DNA of 64,000 bases from Streptomyces sp. NBC_00442 (GTDB taxonomy: Bacteria > Actinomycetota > Actinomycetes > Streptomycetales > Streptomycetaceae), in contig NZ_CP107918.1 in NCBI RefSeq assembly GCF_036014195.1, positions 5,394,001 to 5,458,000 on the forward strand, read 5' to 3'. The notes under the pieces were generated by a model. The model did no database searches, was not told the origin of the DNA, and saw only the letters and a program-made list of their open reading frames with translations. Below are positions 50,443-56,608 of the stretch, piece after piece. The first letter of the stretch is position 1, and each line of letters starts with the position of its first letter. The position numbers and the translations under genes were made by a program.

Positions 50443-50832
50443 CTACGGCCGCCATCCCTCGCGGTAGTCCGGGTGGTCGCTGTATGGCTGGGCAAGGAGA
50501 CGGACTGTACGGCGCAGGGTGTTCACCGCTCCGGTCATCAGGTCGTGTGGCACCGTGCCCGCCTCAGCCTTGCTCAGTGAGAACTCGGCCTGCTCCAGGT
50601 CGCGGAGGATCTGCCGCTTGGCCTCGATCTCGGCGAGGACGCGGGCCGGGTCGTGGCGGGCGATGTGCCGTGCCTGCCCCACCGTTAGTTTTCCGCTCTT
50701 GTCGTACAGCATGATGTCTTCGGGCGGGCCGTCGTCTTGTGTCCATCGGCCGCTGGTTTCGCCCTTGGCGCCGAGCGCTGCCGATTCGGCATCGTCGTAG
50801 CGGTCGCGCAGGAACTGCACGAGGTCGTCCAT
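50443..50832 (-). CDS. DUF6221 family protein
   Basis: A 129-residue protein with MDDLVQFLRDRYDDAE at the start, ARHIARHDPARVLAEIEAKRQILRDLE in the middle and VRLLAQPYSDHPDYREGWRP at the end, the pattern of DUF6221. That family is common in Streptomyces chromosomes, plasmids and phages and has no known function. The ATG at 50832 has GAGACGACC upstream. Confidence 0.85.
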   Translation of the reverse strand: MDDLVQFLRDRYDDAESAALGAKGETSGRWTQDDGPPEDIMLYDKSGKLTVGQARHIARHDPARVLAEIEAKRQILRDLEQAEFSLSKAEAGTVPHDLMTGAVNTLRRTVRLLAQPYSDHPDYREGWRP

Positions 50833-50841
50833 GGTCGTCTC

Positions 50842-51021
50842 CTATAGCGAGGACTGGAACGCGGACGCGGACGGCACGGTGTCGGCGGCCGTGGTGACGC
50901 GGTCGAGGTTGGCGGGGATGCGTCCGGCGTGCTGGGCTGCGGCCCGTGCGGCGAGCGGGATCCGGCGGGTGGCCTGCGGGGCGGCGGCGGGCCGCGCGGC
51001 GGCCGAGACGAGCGTGGTCAT
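50842..51021 (-). CDS. Possible small Ala/Arg-rich protein, 59 aa
   Basis: Read directly: MTTLVSAAARPAAAPQATRR and so on, ending SASAFQSSL. Nearly every third codon position is G or C, as in real genes here, and it fills the gap between two minus-strand genes, ending nine bases before the DUF6221 start. The composition is low-complexity and the ribosome site is weak, so it could be chance. Confidence 0.45.
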   Translation of the reverse strand: MTTLVSAAARPAAAPQATRRIPLAARAAAQHAGRIPANLDRVTTAADTVPSASAFQSSL

Positions 51022-51043
51022 GGCTCATTGTGCATGGCGCCGG

Positions 51044-51430
51044 TTACGGAGTCTGACCCTTGCCGAATCCGTCGATCCGCCACACCTTGTCGGCGCCGAC
51101 CTGGTCGGCCGCATCCTCGATCGGGTCTCGGTAGGTCCACTCGGCGAGCGGTGCGACCTCCAGCTTGTCGCCGTGGACCCGTTCGGCCTCGACGAGCCAG
51201 GCGTACAAGTCCTCGCGACCGATATCGGCGGGCGGCTGCAGTGTGCTCAGGAACGGGTGCTGCGCGGTAAGTGCCGGGATGCAGGCGTCAGCAACGGCCG
51301 AGAGCTGGTGGGTGTATACGTCCTGGCCGGTCATGTGCCGGAGCAGGTCGTACAGGCCGTCCATGTGGCGGTGGGACAGCATCCGGTCCGTTGTGATGGT
51401 CAGGACGTCGGCGAGAGGGATCAAGGCCAT
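51044..51430 (-). CDS. Hypothetical phage protein, 128 aa
   Basis: It starts MALIPLADVLTITTDRMLSHRHMDGLYDLLRHMTGQDVYTHQLSAVADACIPALTAQHPFLS, a pattern I associate with a small protein family of actinophages (possibly DUF7736), followed by an acidic C-terminal part with DKLEVAPLAEWTYRDPIEDAADQVGADKVWRIDGFG. The function is unknown. It starts downstream of a strong terminator hairpin. Confidence 0.75.
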   Translation of the reverse strand: MALIPLADVLTITTDRMLSHRHMDGLYDLLRHMTGQDVYTHQLSAVADACIPALTAQHPFLSTLQPPADIGREDLYAWLVEAERVHGDKLEVAPLAEWTYRDPIEDAADQVGADKVWRIDGFGKGQTP

Positions 51431-51452
51431 ACGGTCCTCCAGCTATGGCAGT

Positions 51453-51484
51453 GCCCCGTCGCGAGCGCTGTCTCGCGACGGGGC
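51453..51484 (-). terminator. Hairpin between two minus-strand phage genes
   Basis: GCCCCGTCGCGAG-CGCTGT-CTCGCGACGGGGC forms a perfect 13-bp stem with a six-base loop, downstream of the gene that ends at 51564. Confidence 0.8.
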
Positions 51485-51563
51485 TTCCAGCAACAAGCTC
51501 AGCAGTACTAGGCGTTGTTGATGCGATCCACGGTACCGGCGGGCACTGACAACGGCGGGCGGG

Positions 51564-51704
51564 TCAGTCGTCGTATCCGGGCTCGATCTCGCCGTCGTCG
51601 CAGCAGTCGGCCAACTCGCCGTCGACCTCGTCCCCACAGCCGTTGCACCACCAGTAGACCGGGGTGCGGTCGTCGACTGCGGGCTCGTTCGCGCTGTCGT
51701 TCAT
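51564..51704 (-). CDS. Small acidic cysteine-rich phage protein, 46 aa
   Basis: It begins MNDSANEPAVDDRTPVYWWC and contains WWCNGCGDEV and DCCDDGEIEPGYDD. The two cysteine pairs (CNGC and CC) suggest a compact zinc ribbon. The longer frame upstream is set aside because ATG 51704 has the strong GAGGAGGG site. Function unknown. Confidence 0.72.
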   Translation of the reverse strand: MNDSANEPAVDDRTPVYWWCNGCGDEVDGELADCCDDGEIEPGYDD

Positions 51705-51774
51705 GGTCCCTCCTCGGGATGTGGAGCAGCAGGATACGGGCGGGCGCCCCGCGTGGGCGGGGTACGGTACGGGC

Positions 51775-51807
51775 GGTGCCCCGGCTGCTTTCCTCAGCCG
51801 GGGCACC
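51775..51807 (-). terminator. Hairpin terminator ahead of the 51704 gene
   Basis: GGTGCCCCGGCTG-CTTTCCT-CAGCCGGGGCACC is a perfect 13-bp stem, 20 bases after the stop codon of the gene starting at 52117. Confidence 0.8.
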
Positions 51808-51826
51808 ACTACGTTCAAAACCTCGG

Positions 51827-52117
51827 TCACCGGGCGACCGGCATCTGGCAGGTGCGGCAGCCGACCTTCCGGCCCGCGAAGAACAGCGGGGCGTACACGT
51901 GAGGACGAAACTCAGCATCCGCCACAGGCGCGTCGTCCGGCCGCGCTGTCAGGGACGCTCGGCCGTCATAGGAAACGCACTGCACGACGACGACCGTGAA
52001 GACGCCGAACGGTTGCATGCCGCCATGTACGGCCAAGTCGTGCCCGATGTGGTGGACCAAGGCCTCGTGGTAGTCGCCCGGCGTGGTCGGGCTGGGGCGC
52101 ACGACGGTGGTGAGCAT
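51827..52117 (-). CDS. Hypothetical phage protein, 96 aa
   Basis: A soluble protein (PGDYHEALVHHIGHDLAVHGGMQPFGVFTVVVVQCVSYDGRASL) with a CxxC near the C-terminus (GCRTCQMPVAR). No family is recognised. GGAGGAA precedes the ATG at a good distance, so the gene is well supported. Confidence 0.72.
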   Translation of the reverse strand: MLTTVVRPSPTTPGDYHEALVHHIGHDLAVHGGMQPFGVFTVVVVQCVSYDGRASLTARPDDAPVADAEFRPHVYAPLFFAGRKVGCRTCQMPVAR

Positions 52118-52144
52118 AGGGATTCCTCCTTGATGGATGGGGGG

Positions 52145-52312
52145 TCACCGGGACCCGGAAAGCCTGCTGAGCGCCTCACGGTCAATCAGGCCCGCAGCGA
52201 GGAGAGCGCGGGCCGCGTTGTAGTGAGGGGGGTTACTGGCGGGTGTGTGCTCTTCGTTGTGAATGAACTCGGCGAGACTGCGCTCCAGATCTTTCTCGGT
52301 TACCTCTTCCAT
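52145..52312 (-). CDS. Small phage protein, 55 aa
   Basis: Read directly: MEEVTEKDLERSLAEFIHNE, then NPPHYNAARALLAAGLIDREALSRLSGSR. It is strongly helical. GGGAGAGGTC precedes the ATG. It is divergent from the ribbon-helix-helix gene at 52432 and shares its operator-like repeats, so it may be part of the same control switch. Confidence 0.7.
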   Translation of the reverse strand: MEEVTEKDLERSLAEFIHNEEHTPASNPPHYNAARALLAAGLIDREALSRLSGSR

Positions 52313-52339
52313 GACCTCTCCCTGCTTGTCGCCGGTTTC

Positions 52340-52414
52340 TGTTTAACAAGAATCGCGCAAGCCGCCCCCCTTGTCAACCCGTACATGCAGATGGATGCTA
52401 GATTCTGTTAAACA
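52340..52414. promoter_or_regulatory. Paired inverted operator between divergent phage genes
   Basis: TGTTTAACAAGAATC (52340-52354) and GATTCTGTTAAACA (52401-52414) are inverted copies of one another apart from a single extra base. Each contains a GTTTAAC/GTTAAAC core. The second follows TAGATT, a -10-like hexamer for the plus-strand gene. The arrangement fits cooperative binding by a small repressor, most simply the ribbon-helix-helix protein encoded next door. Confidence 0.65.
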
Positions 52415-52431
52415 CTTACCTAGGGGGAGCG

Positions 52432-52605
52432 ATGGGACGACCCGCCACCGGACAGACCAAGGTCATGGGCTTCCGACCGCCGAAGCCGCTGCGCGACGAG
52501 TTCGAAGCGCTCGCCAAGTCCGAGGAGCGCTCGCCCTCCGACGCGCTCGTTGAGGCCATGCATGACTGGGTCAAGAAGAAGCGGCGCGAACGGACCGCCG
52601 AGTAG
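52432..52605 (+). CDS. Ribbon-helix-helix DNA-binding protein, 57 aa
   Basis: Read directly: MGRPATGQTKVMGFRPPKPL, then RDEFEALAKSEERSPSDALVEAMHDWVKKKRRERTAE. The beta strand QTKVMGFRPP followed by two helices with the turn ERSPSD is the Arc/CopG/MetJ pattern. GGGGGAG precedes the ATG. The protein is likely to bind the inverted repeats just upstream and regulate itself and the divergent gene; no toxin partner is evident. Confidence 0.82.
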   Translation: MGRPATGQTKVMGFRPPKPLRDEFEALAKSEERSPSDALVEAMHDWVKKKRRERTAE

Positions 52606-52636
52606 GAGCAGCCCGAAGCGCCGTAGACTCGAACAC

Positions 52637-52969
52637 GTGTCCGAACAGCCGTCTCGTCTCACCCAGCTCCACTTCCTGCGCCGCTACCTGCTCCAGGAGC
52701 TCGCCCGGGTCGACGGCTGGATCGCGCGCGAGGAGGAACGCGCTGCCGCCATGGCCCGCAAGGCGCCCCCGCCCCCACCGGACTGGGTGATCTCCACCAT
52801 GAGCAGTGGCCGCGGGGCCCTACCGCAGGGCGTCCACACGGGCACCTGCGGCATGGCCCCCGGAGCCCGACGGCCCATCACCCGCGAGCAGGCCCTCGCC
52901 GCGCTCAGCGAAGGGATCCCGGCCTGCGAGTTCTGCCGGCCCGACACCGGGCTCGGCTGGCTGGAGTGA
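52637..52969 (+). CDS. DUF6233 family protein
   Basis: A 110-residue protein: an N-terminal helix (LTQLHFLRRYLLQELARVDGWIAREEERAAAMARK), a proline break PPPPPDWVI, then VHTGTCGMAPGARRPITREQALAALSEGIPACEFCRPDTGLGWLE. This is the DUF6233 pattern of Streptomyces, with a Cys pair near the end. GTG 52637 lacks a ribosome site but lies seven bases after TAGACT, so the message may be leaderless. Confidence 0.85.
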   Translation: MSEQPSRLTQLHFLRRYLLQELARVDGWIAREEERAAAMARKAPPPPPDWVISTMSSGRGALPQGVHTGTCGMAPGARRPITREQALAALSEGIPACEFCRPDTGLGWLE

Positions 52970-52992
52970 GCCGGCCGCCGCACCCTGGATCC

Positions 52993-53208
52993 ATGGCCGA
53001 TCGCCGGATCATCGTCGTCTATCCGCCCGACGAGCAGGGCGCTCGCCGCGTGCGCATCGACGGCACGATCCTCGGCCGGGCCACCGACCTGCACGACCTC
53101 GTCATCTGGCTCCGCCGGGCCGGGCTGGATGTCGACGACCTTGATGTCGTCCGGTCGCCGCTCATCGAATGGCGCGGCGGCGGGCCGGACTTCTGGGAGG
53201 CGGAATGA
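52993..53208 (+). CDS. Hypothetical phage protein, 71 aa
   Basis: A small alpha/beta protein (MADRRIIVVYPPDEQGARRVRIDGTILGRATDLHDLVIWLRRAGLDVDDLDVVRSPLIEWRGGGPDFWEAE). No family is recognised. A GTG at 52966 that overlaps the previous stop is an alternative start giving nine more residues. It follows the DUF6233 gene by 23 bases. Confidence 0.7.
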   Translation: MADRRIIVVYPPDEQGARRVRIDGTILGRATDLHDLVIWLRRAGLDVDDLDVVRSPLIEWRGGGPDFWEAE

Positions 53209-53273
53209 GCCAACCACAAACGTGAAACATGCAACTCCCCTACCGCCGCCCGAGTTGCGGGATGGTGTCCGGC

Positions 53274-53690
53274 ATGGAATCCACCGAGAACACAGGCTTC
53301 GTTCAGGTAGTCATCCAGACCATCGGCACCCTGCACCCGGGCGCGATCGACCTCATCGGCGACGGCCTCTTCTACGACCTCAGCGACAAGCTGCGGAACC
53401 CCCACGAGGACCCGGCGATGCGCCACAAGACCGGGCTGGACCGGGAGGTGTACCAGCACGTGATCAACACCCCGGGAGCAGACCCGTTGATCAACCGCAT
53501 CGTCACCGAAACGCAAGCCCTCATCGCCCAGCGCTCCGAAAACCTCCAGCTCACCCACGTGACGATCGCGTGCCGCGGGGGACGCCACAGGTCGGTGGCC
53601 ATCGCGGAAATCGCGGCACAGTACCTGCGTGCCGAGGGAGCCGGCGTCGAGATCGAGCACCGGCACATCGAGCAGCCCGTAGTGCAGTAA
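53274..53690 (+). CDS. Stand-alone RapZ C-terminal-domain protein
   Basis: A 138-residue protein. FYDLSDKLRNPHEDPAMRHKTGLDREVYQHV and the later THVTIACRGGRHRSVAIAEIAAQYLRAEGAGVEIEHRHIE match the C-terminal domain of RapZ/YvcJ: the DxRxxPNP/LxGLD-type region and the G(G/C)xGGxHRSV phosphate-binding loop. The N-terminal P-loop kinase-like domain of RapZ is absent. RapZ-C binds small RNAs or glucosamine-6-phosphate in enterobacteria, and the fold relates to phosphofructokinase. Why a phage carries it is unknown. ATG 53274 is the likely start; 53262 is possible. Confidence 0.85.
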   Translation: MESTENTGFVQVVIQTIGTLHPGAIDLIGDGLFYDLSDKLRNPHEDPAMRHKTGLDREVYQHVINTPGADPLINRIVTETQALIAQRSENLQLTHVTIACRGGRHRSVAIAEIAAQYLRAEGAGVEIEHRHIEQPVVQ

Positions 53691-53775
53691 GGACACCCCG
53701 CAGCGCGAGTACCGGCCGCTTGAACCCTCCCGAAGGGGGACAGGCTCGTCGGCGCGGTGGACCCGCGGCGTAGGG

Positions 53776-54057
53776 CTACGTGGCGTCGGATCCGGATCGT
53801 CGGCGCAAGACGCTGCGCAGTCGACGCGCGGCGTGGCGTCCGCCGCTCTTCCACCACTGCCAGCTGAAGTACACGGTGACTGCTGCCGTGATCGCGGCCC
53901 ATGCGGTCTCACCGGAGAGGGCCCTCTCGGTGCAGACGAGGGACAAGGTGACGGTCACGGCGGCATACGAGCGGAACGCCGTGATCCACCCTGCTTGGGC
54001 GGCTCCTGCGATGCTCAAGGCGATGCATACGGCGATGTCGGCCAGGAGCGTGTTCAT
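53776..54057 (-). CDS. Small phage membrane protein, 93 aa
   Basis: It has three short hydrophobic stretches (about 4-24, 28-43 and 52-68, ending VYFSWQWWKSG) and a basic C-terminus with RRLRSVLRRRSGSD. ATG 54057 follows GGGGG; the frame further up is not supported. Unrecognised; it might be a superinfection or membrane-associated protein. Confidence 0.6.
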   Translation of the reverse strand: MNTLLADIAVCIALSIAGAAQAGWITAFRSYAAVTVTLSLVCTERALSGETAWAAITAAVTVYFSWQWWKSGGRHAARRLRSVLRRRSGSDAT

Positions 54058-54154
54058 GGTGGGCCCCCAAGGGCGGGATGCGGCGGCAGTCACGGTGCCG
54101 GGCGATGCCGTGGGCGTGGTCGTCTCTGAGATCGCCGCCGGCGCTGGTGTGGAC

Positions 54155-54234
54155 CCCCGCAGTGGCGGGGAAGTCGTGCAGCTCGGCAGGAGGCCAAGAC
54201 CCTGTTCGCGGTAAACCCCGCAGCGGCGGGGAGC
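54155..54234. CRISPR. Two CRISPR-like hairpin repeats exactly 61 bases apart (degenerate or remnant)
   Basis: CCCCGCAGTGGCGGGGA (54155-54171) and CCCCGCAGCGGCGGGGA (54216-54232) differ at one position and each folds as CCCCGC-loop-GCGGGG, the fold of type I-E repeats. The period of 61 equals a 29-nt repeat plus 32-nt spacer. Flanks outside the core do not match well, there is no third repeat and no cas gene in the window. It may be a remnant mini-array or two unrelated hairpins. Confidence 0.35.
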
Positions 54235-54302
54235 TTTCACCGTAGCGCGGGTGCCGCTCGGCCGTGGCGGGTTCGCCAGTTAGGGCCTGAGCCTGTTTCT
54301 AA

Positions 54303-54345
54303 GTCTGTAGACACGACTACAATCAAGCTGTAGAGTGGTCTACAG
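54303..54345 (+). promoter_or_regulatory. Operator array over the promoter of the GNAT-like operon
   Basis: Two dyads built from the same half-site overlap the promoter: TGTAG-ACACGA-CTACA (54305-54320) and CTGTAGA-GTGG-TCTACAG (54328-54345, perfect). TACAAT (54317-54322) is an excellent -10 between them. The spacing suggests tight repression by a dimeric regulator that is not identifiable from this sequence. Confidence 0.7.
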
Positions 54346-54378
54346 AAGGGGCGAGGGTCGCACCCAGGAGAGGCCGCC

Positions 54379-54711
54379 ATGCTGACGATCACCACACGCG
54401 CCGGCGATTACTACGGCGACGGCAGCAGCAATCACATCTGGGAGACCCGCGACGCCGACGGTGAACTCATCGCGGAGCTCTACATCTCCACCGACCGCAA
54501 CGAGATCATGAACATCGAGGTCAATGAGGACCACCGCGGCGAAGGCCACGCCCGCGCCCTCTATCAGGCCGCCAGCTCGCAGATCCCCGTCTTCCATGCA
54601 CCCGTCGCCCACCGCACCGCCGAGGGCAACGCCTTCGCAGAGGCCGTAGGCGGCGAAACCGTCGCCGCTTACCCCTGCGACTGCCACGCCTGCAACTTCA
54701 CTGAGGAGTGA
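54379..54711 (+). CDS. GNAT-like N-acetyltransferase-fold phage protein, 110 aa
   Basis: A short protein whose centre, IMNIEVNEDHRGEGHARALYQAAS, matches the acetyl-CoA-binding motif A (RGxGxA) of GNAT enzymes. The N-terminal strands (ITTRAGDYYGDGSSNHIWETRDADGELIAELYIS) fit the fold. The C-terminus has three cysteines (PCDCHACNF). It is shorter than usual GNATs. GGAGAGGCCGCC precedes the ATG. It is expressed from the operator-covered promoter upstream. Targets are unknown. Confidence 0.72.
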   Translation: MLTITTRAGDYYGDGSSNHIWETRDADGELIAELYISTDRNEIMNIEVNEDHRGEGHARALYQAASSQIPVFHAPVAHRTAEGNAFAEAVGGETVAAYPCDCHACNFTEE

Positions 54712-54714
54712 CAC

Positions 54715-55077
54715 ATGCAGCGCTATGAACTCGAAGCCTGGCTCGGCGACGACCACGGCCTCACCGACGACCAGATCGACGAACTCCTGCGCACCGCCGA
54801 CGACATCGCGGAGCGCTACCCCGATGAGGACGACAAAGACGACCGCGAAGCCTCCCTTACTGCCGCCTACCGGCTCATGACCGAATCGTCCGAAGAACTC
54901 ATCGCGGAACTCGCCAACGAGCGCGCCAACGCCCGCCTGGCAGAGCGGAAGGCCTTTGTCGGGCTGCGCCAGATCGCCGTCACCCGCATCAACAACGATG
55001 ACGCCACTGAGGCCGGGTTCGCGAAGCAGGCAGGCATCGACCGCATGACCGTCCGCAAGTGGCTCGGGAAGCGCTAG
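54715..55077 (+). CDS. Phage protein with C-terminal HTH, 120 aa
   Basis: An acidic N-terminal part (LGDDHGLTDDQIDELLRTADDIAERYPDEDDKDDREAS) is followed by a helical linker and a C-terminal helix-turn-helix, ATEAGFAKQAGIDRMTVRKWLGKR. It starts three bases after the GNAT-like gene, so the two are co-translated. It may regulate the operator array upstream. A strong terminator follows. Confidence 0.75.
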   Translation: MQRYELEAWLGDDHGLTDDQIDELLRTADDIAERYPDEDDKDDREASLTAAYRLMTESSEELIAELANERANARLAERKAFVGLRQIAVTRINNDDATEAGFAKQAGIDRMTVRKWLGKR

Positions 55078-55188
55078 CTACTCGTATTCAAGACGGACGC
55101 CTCTGACCCACCGTTGCAGCGGGGCCCGGCCAAGGGGGCGCTCAGGCCAGTGAGGTGCAGTCCCGGAGCCCAATATGGCAGCAGGAAG

Positions 55189-55214
55189 CCCCCGCCGCCC
55201 GAAGGCGGCGGGGG
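55189..55214. terminator. Bidirectional terminator between early and late phage genes
   Basis: CCCCCGCCGCC-CGAA-GGCGGCGGGGG is a perfect 11-bp stem with a four-base loop, lying between the convergent ends of the HTH gene (55077) and the late genes (55219). Confidence 0.88.
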
Positions 55215-55218
55215 AAGG

Positions 55219-55389
55219 TCAGTCCGGGTCGGGCGCGGGCGGAAGGTCGGGCTCCAGGAACAGTCCCTCGTACTCGGGCGGCGGGGGTTCGGGCTGGGGG
55301 TCGAGGACGCCGATGTCGACGAGCGTGCCGGCGTCCGCCGCGCCCGTGTCAGGCGGCGGGGGAAGCTGGCGAGGAGGACGAGTCGGCAT
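55219..55389 (-). CDS. Proline-rich acidic phage protein, 56 aa
   Basis: Read directly: MPTRPPRQLPPPPDTGAADA, then GTLVDIGVLDPQPEPPPPEYEGLFLEPDLPPAPDPD. It is the last gene of the late operon; its 5' end overlaps the preceding gene by 41 bases and GGAGACC lies before the ATG. Low complexity makes it less certain. Confidence 0.6.
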   Translation of the reverse strand: MPTRPPRQLPPPPDTGAADAGTLVDIGVLDPQPEPPPPEYEGLFLEPDLPPAPDPD

Positions 55390-55699
55390 CGGCGGTCTCC
55401 TTTCGGCGCTGCACGCGCAGCACCATGCGTGTCGCCTGGACCAGTAGGACGGCGACGACCAGCAGCAGGGCGGTACGGATGAGCCGCAGGATGGCGGCTG
55501 GGGCCCCGTCCGTGCCGGTGATCGTGATCAGGACGGTGTACAGGCCGAGGCCGCCGATGGCCCCGGCGAACGTCATCAGATACCAGCCGACCGGCGTGGA
55601 CCTCCAAGCCGCCTTGCGGTGGTAGGTCACGACGAACACGCCCGCGCACAGGACGATCAGGGCCGATACGGAGACGTTGGCGAGTTCTGCGCAGGTCAT
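55349..55699 (-). CDS. Small phage membrane protein, 116 aa
   Basis: Three or four hydrophobic helices (SVSALIVLCAGVFVVTY; WYLMTFAGAIGGLGLYTVLITI; LLLVVAVLLVQATRMVL) and a charged Ser/Ala-rich tail. It lies in the lysis block between holin-like genes and the end of the operon and could be a second holin or antiholin. Its start overlaps the previous stop. Confidence 0.72.
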   Translation of the reverse strand: MTCAELANVSVSALIVLCAGVFVVTYHRKAAWRSTPVGWYLMTFAGAIGGLGLYTVLITITGTDGAPAAILRLIRTALLLVVAVLLVQATRMVLRVQRRKETADADSSSSPASPAA

Positions 55700-55920
55700 G
55701 GGGCGCCTCCCTCGACAGCGCGGCGGAACAGTTCGGCAAAGTGGTTGCGTTCGCGGGCCGCCCGCAGCCGTGCGGCGGCCTCGCTGACCTGTGGTTGCCG
55801 TTCCTCTGCCGCCCGCTTGTCGTTCTCGGCGCGGGCCAGTGCGTGCGTCGCCGCCTGCTGGCCCGGGGTGGATGTGCGGCGATCATGACGGTGGAGTAGG
55901 GACCTGATCCAATGGATCAC
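55696..55920 (-). CDS. Small basic phage protein, DUF7620-like, 74 aa
   Basis: HALARAENDKRAAEERQPQVSEAAARLRAARERNHFAELFRRAVEGG resembles the short helical family I know as DUF7620 from actinophages. GTG 55920 follows GGAGGTGGCCGCCA. It overlaps genes on both sides, as expected in the late operon. Function unknown. Confidence 0.72.
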   Translation of the reverse strand: MIHWIRSLLHRHDRRTSTPGQQAATHALARAENDKRAAEERQPQVSEAAARLRAARERNHFAELFRRAVEGGAP

Positions 55921-56203
55921 TGGCGGCCACCTCCTCCTGCCGTGCGGTGACCTTGGGAAGCGCGGTCAGGACCCGGTCGGCGGTACGGGACAGTTCCAGC
56001 AGCTCATCAACCTGCTCCCGCTCCAGTCTTCGCGCCTCCTCCGACGAGGAGTGCGCCGCCCGCCATGTGTCGCGTTCCTCTCTGACGTCGTCGTAGGTGC
56101 GCCGTGGGATGAGGCGGCCGGTCAGCACCATCAGGACGACGAGCGCCAGCAGGGCGACAGCGCCGCCCTGGGTGACGTTGATGCCGAGCAGGTCACCGCT
56201 CAC
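55883..56203 (-). CDS. Membrane-anchored coiled-coil phage protein, 106 aa
   Basis: One N-terminal hydrophobic helix (GGAVALLALVVLMVLTGRLIP) is followed by a charged helix with heptads (YDDVREERDTWRAAHSSSEEARRLEREQVDELLELSRTADRVL). The arrangement resembles spanin-like or holin-accessory proteins of actinophages. GTG start at 56203. Confidence 0.72.
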   Translation of the reverse strand: MSGDLLGINVTQGGAVALLALVVLMVLTGRLIPRRTYDDVREERDTWRAAHSSSEEARRLEREQVDELLELSRTADRVLTALPKVTARQEEVAASDPLDQVPTPPS

Positions 56204-56235
56204 AGGACGCCTCCTCGTGACGTGCAGGATCTCAA

Positions 56236-56598
56236 TCAGACCGCCGACGGCCCGGCCGGCTCGATCGGAGCCTTCTCGATGGCCGGGGAGACCTGGCCGC
56301 GGGTCAGGAACACGAGCACCGACAGGACGACCGCGTTGAGCGAACCGACCGTCTCGGGTGCCACGTTGAAGTGGTACGCGGCGAGGAGCGCGACACCGGC
56401 GCCGATCACACCAGTGAACGCGGCCGGGGCGATCGGCCGGGTCATGGCGGCTGTGACCGCAGCGAACAGGGCGGTGATCAGGGCGACGATCGCGCCGGAC
56501 TGGTCGGTCGTCAGGCCCACCCCGAACGTCACGATCAGGGACAGGACAGCGGAGATGATGCCGATGATGACGGCGGGTTCACGTCCGAAGATTCTCAT
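56236..56598 (-). CDS. Probable holin, 120 aa
   Basis: It has three hydrophobic helices (PAVIIGIISAVLSLIVTFGVGL; GAIVALITALFAAVTAAM; GVIGAGVALLAAYHFNV, with LNAVVLSVLVFLT beyond) and a short charged tail, directly downstream of the endolysin gene by ten bases. Position and topology are those of a holin, which lets the endolysin reach the wall. Confidence 0.78.
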   Translation of the reverse strand: MRIFGREPAVIIGIISAVLSLIVTFGVGLTTDQSGAIVALITALFAAVTAAMTRPIAPAAFTGVIGAGVALLAAYHFNVAPETVGSLNAVVLSVLVFLTRGQVSPAIEKAPIEPAGPSAV

Positions 56599-56608
56599 GG
56601 ATGATCCT

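Noticed and set aside
53697..53712. Third CRISPR-like unit (CCCCGCAGCGCGAG)
   Set aside because: It lacks the closing GCGGGG arm and is not at a 61-base multiple from the pair at 54155.
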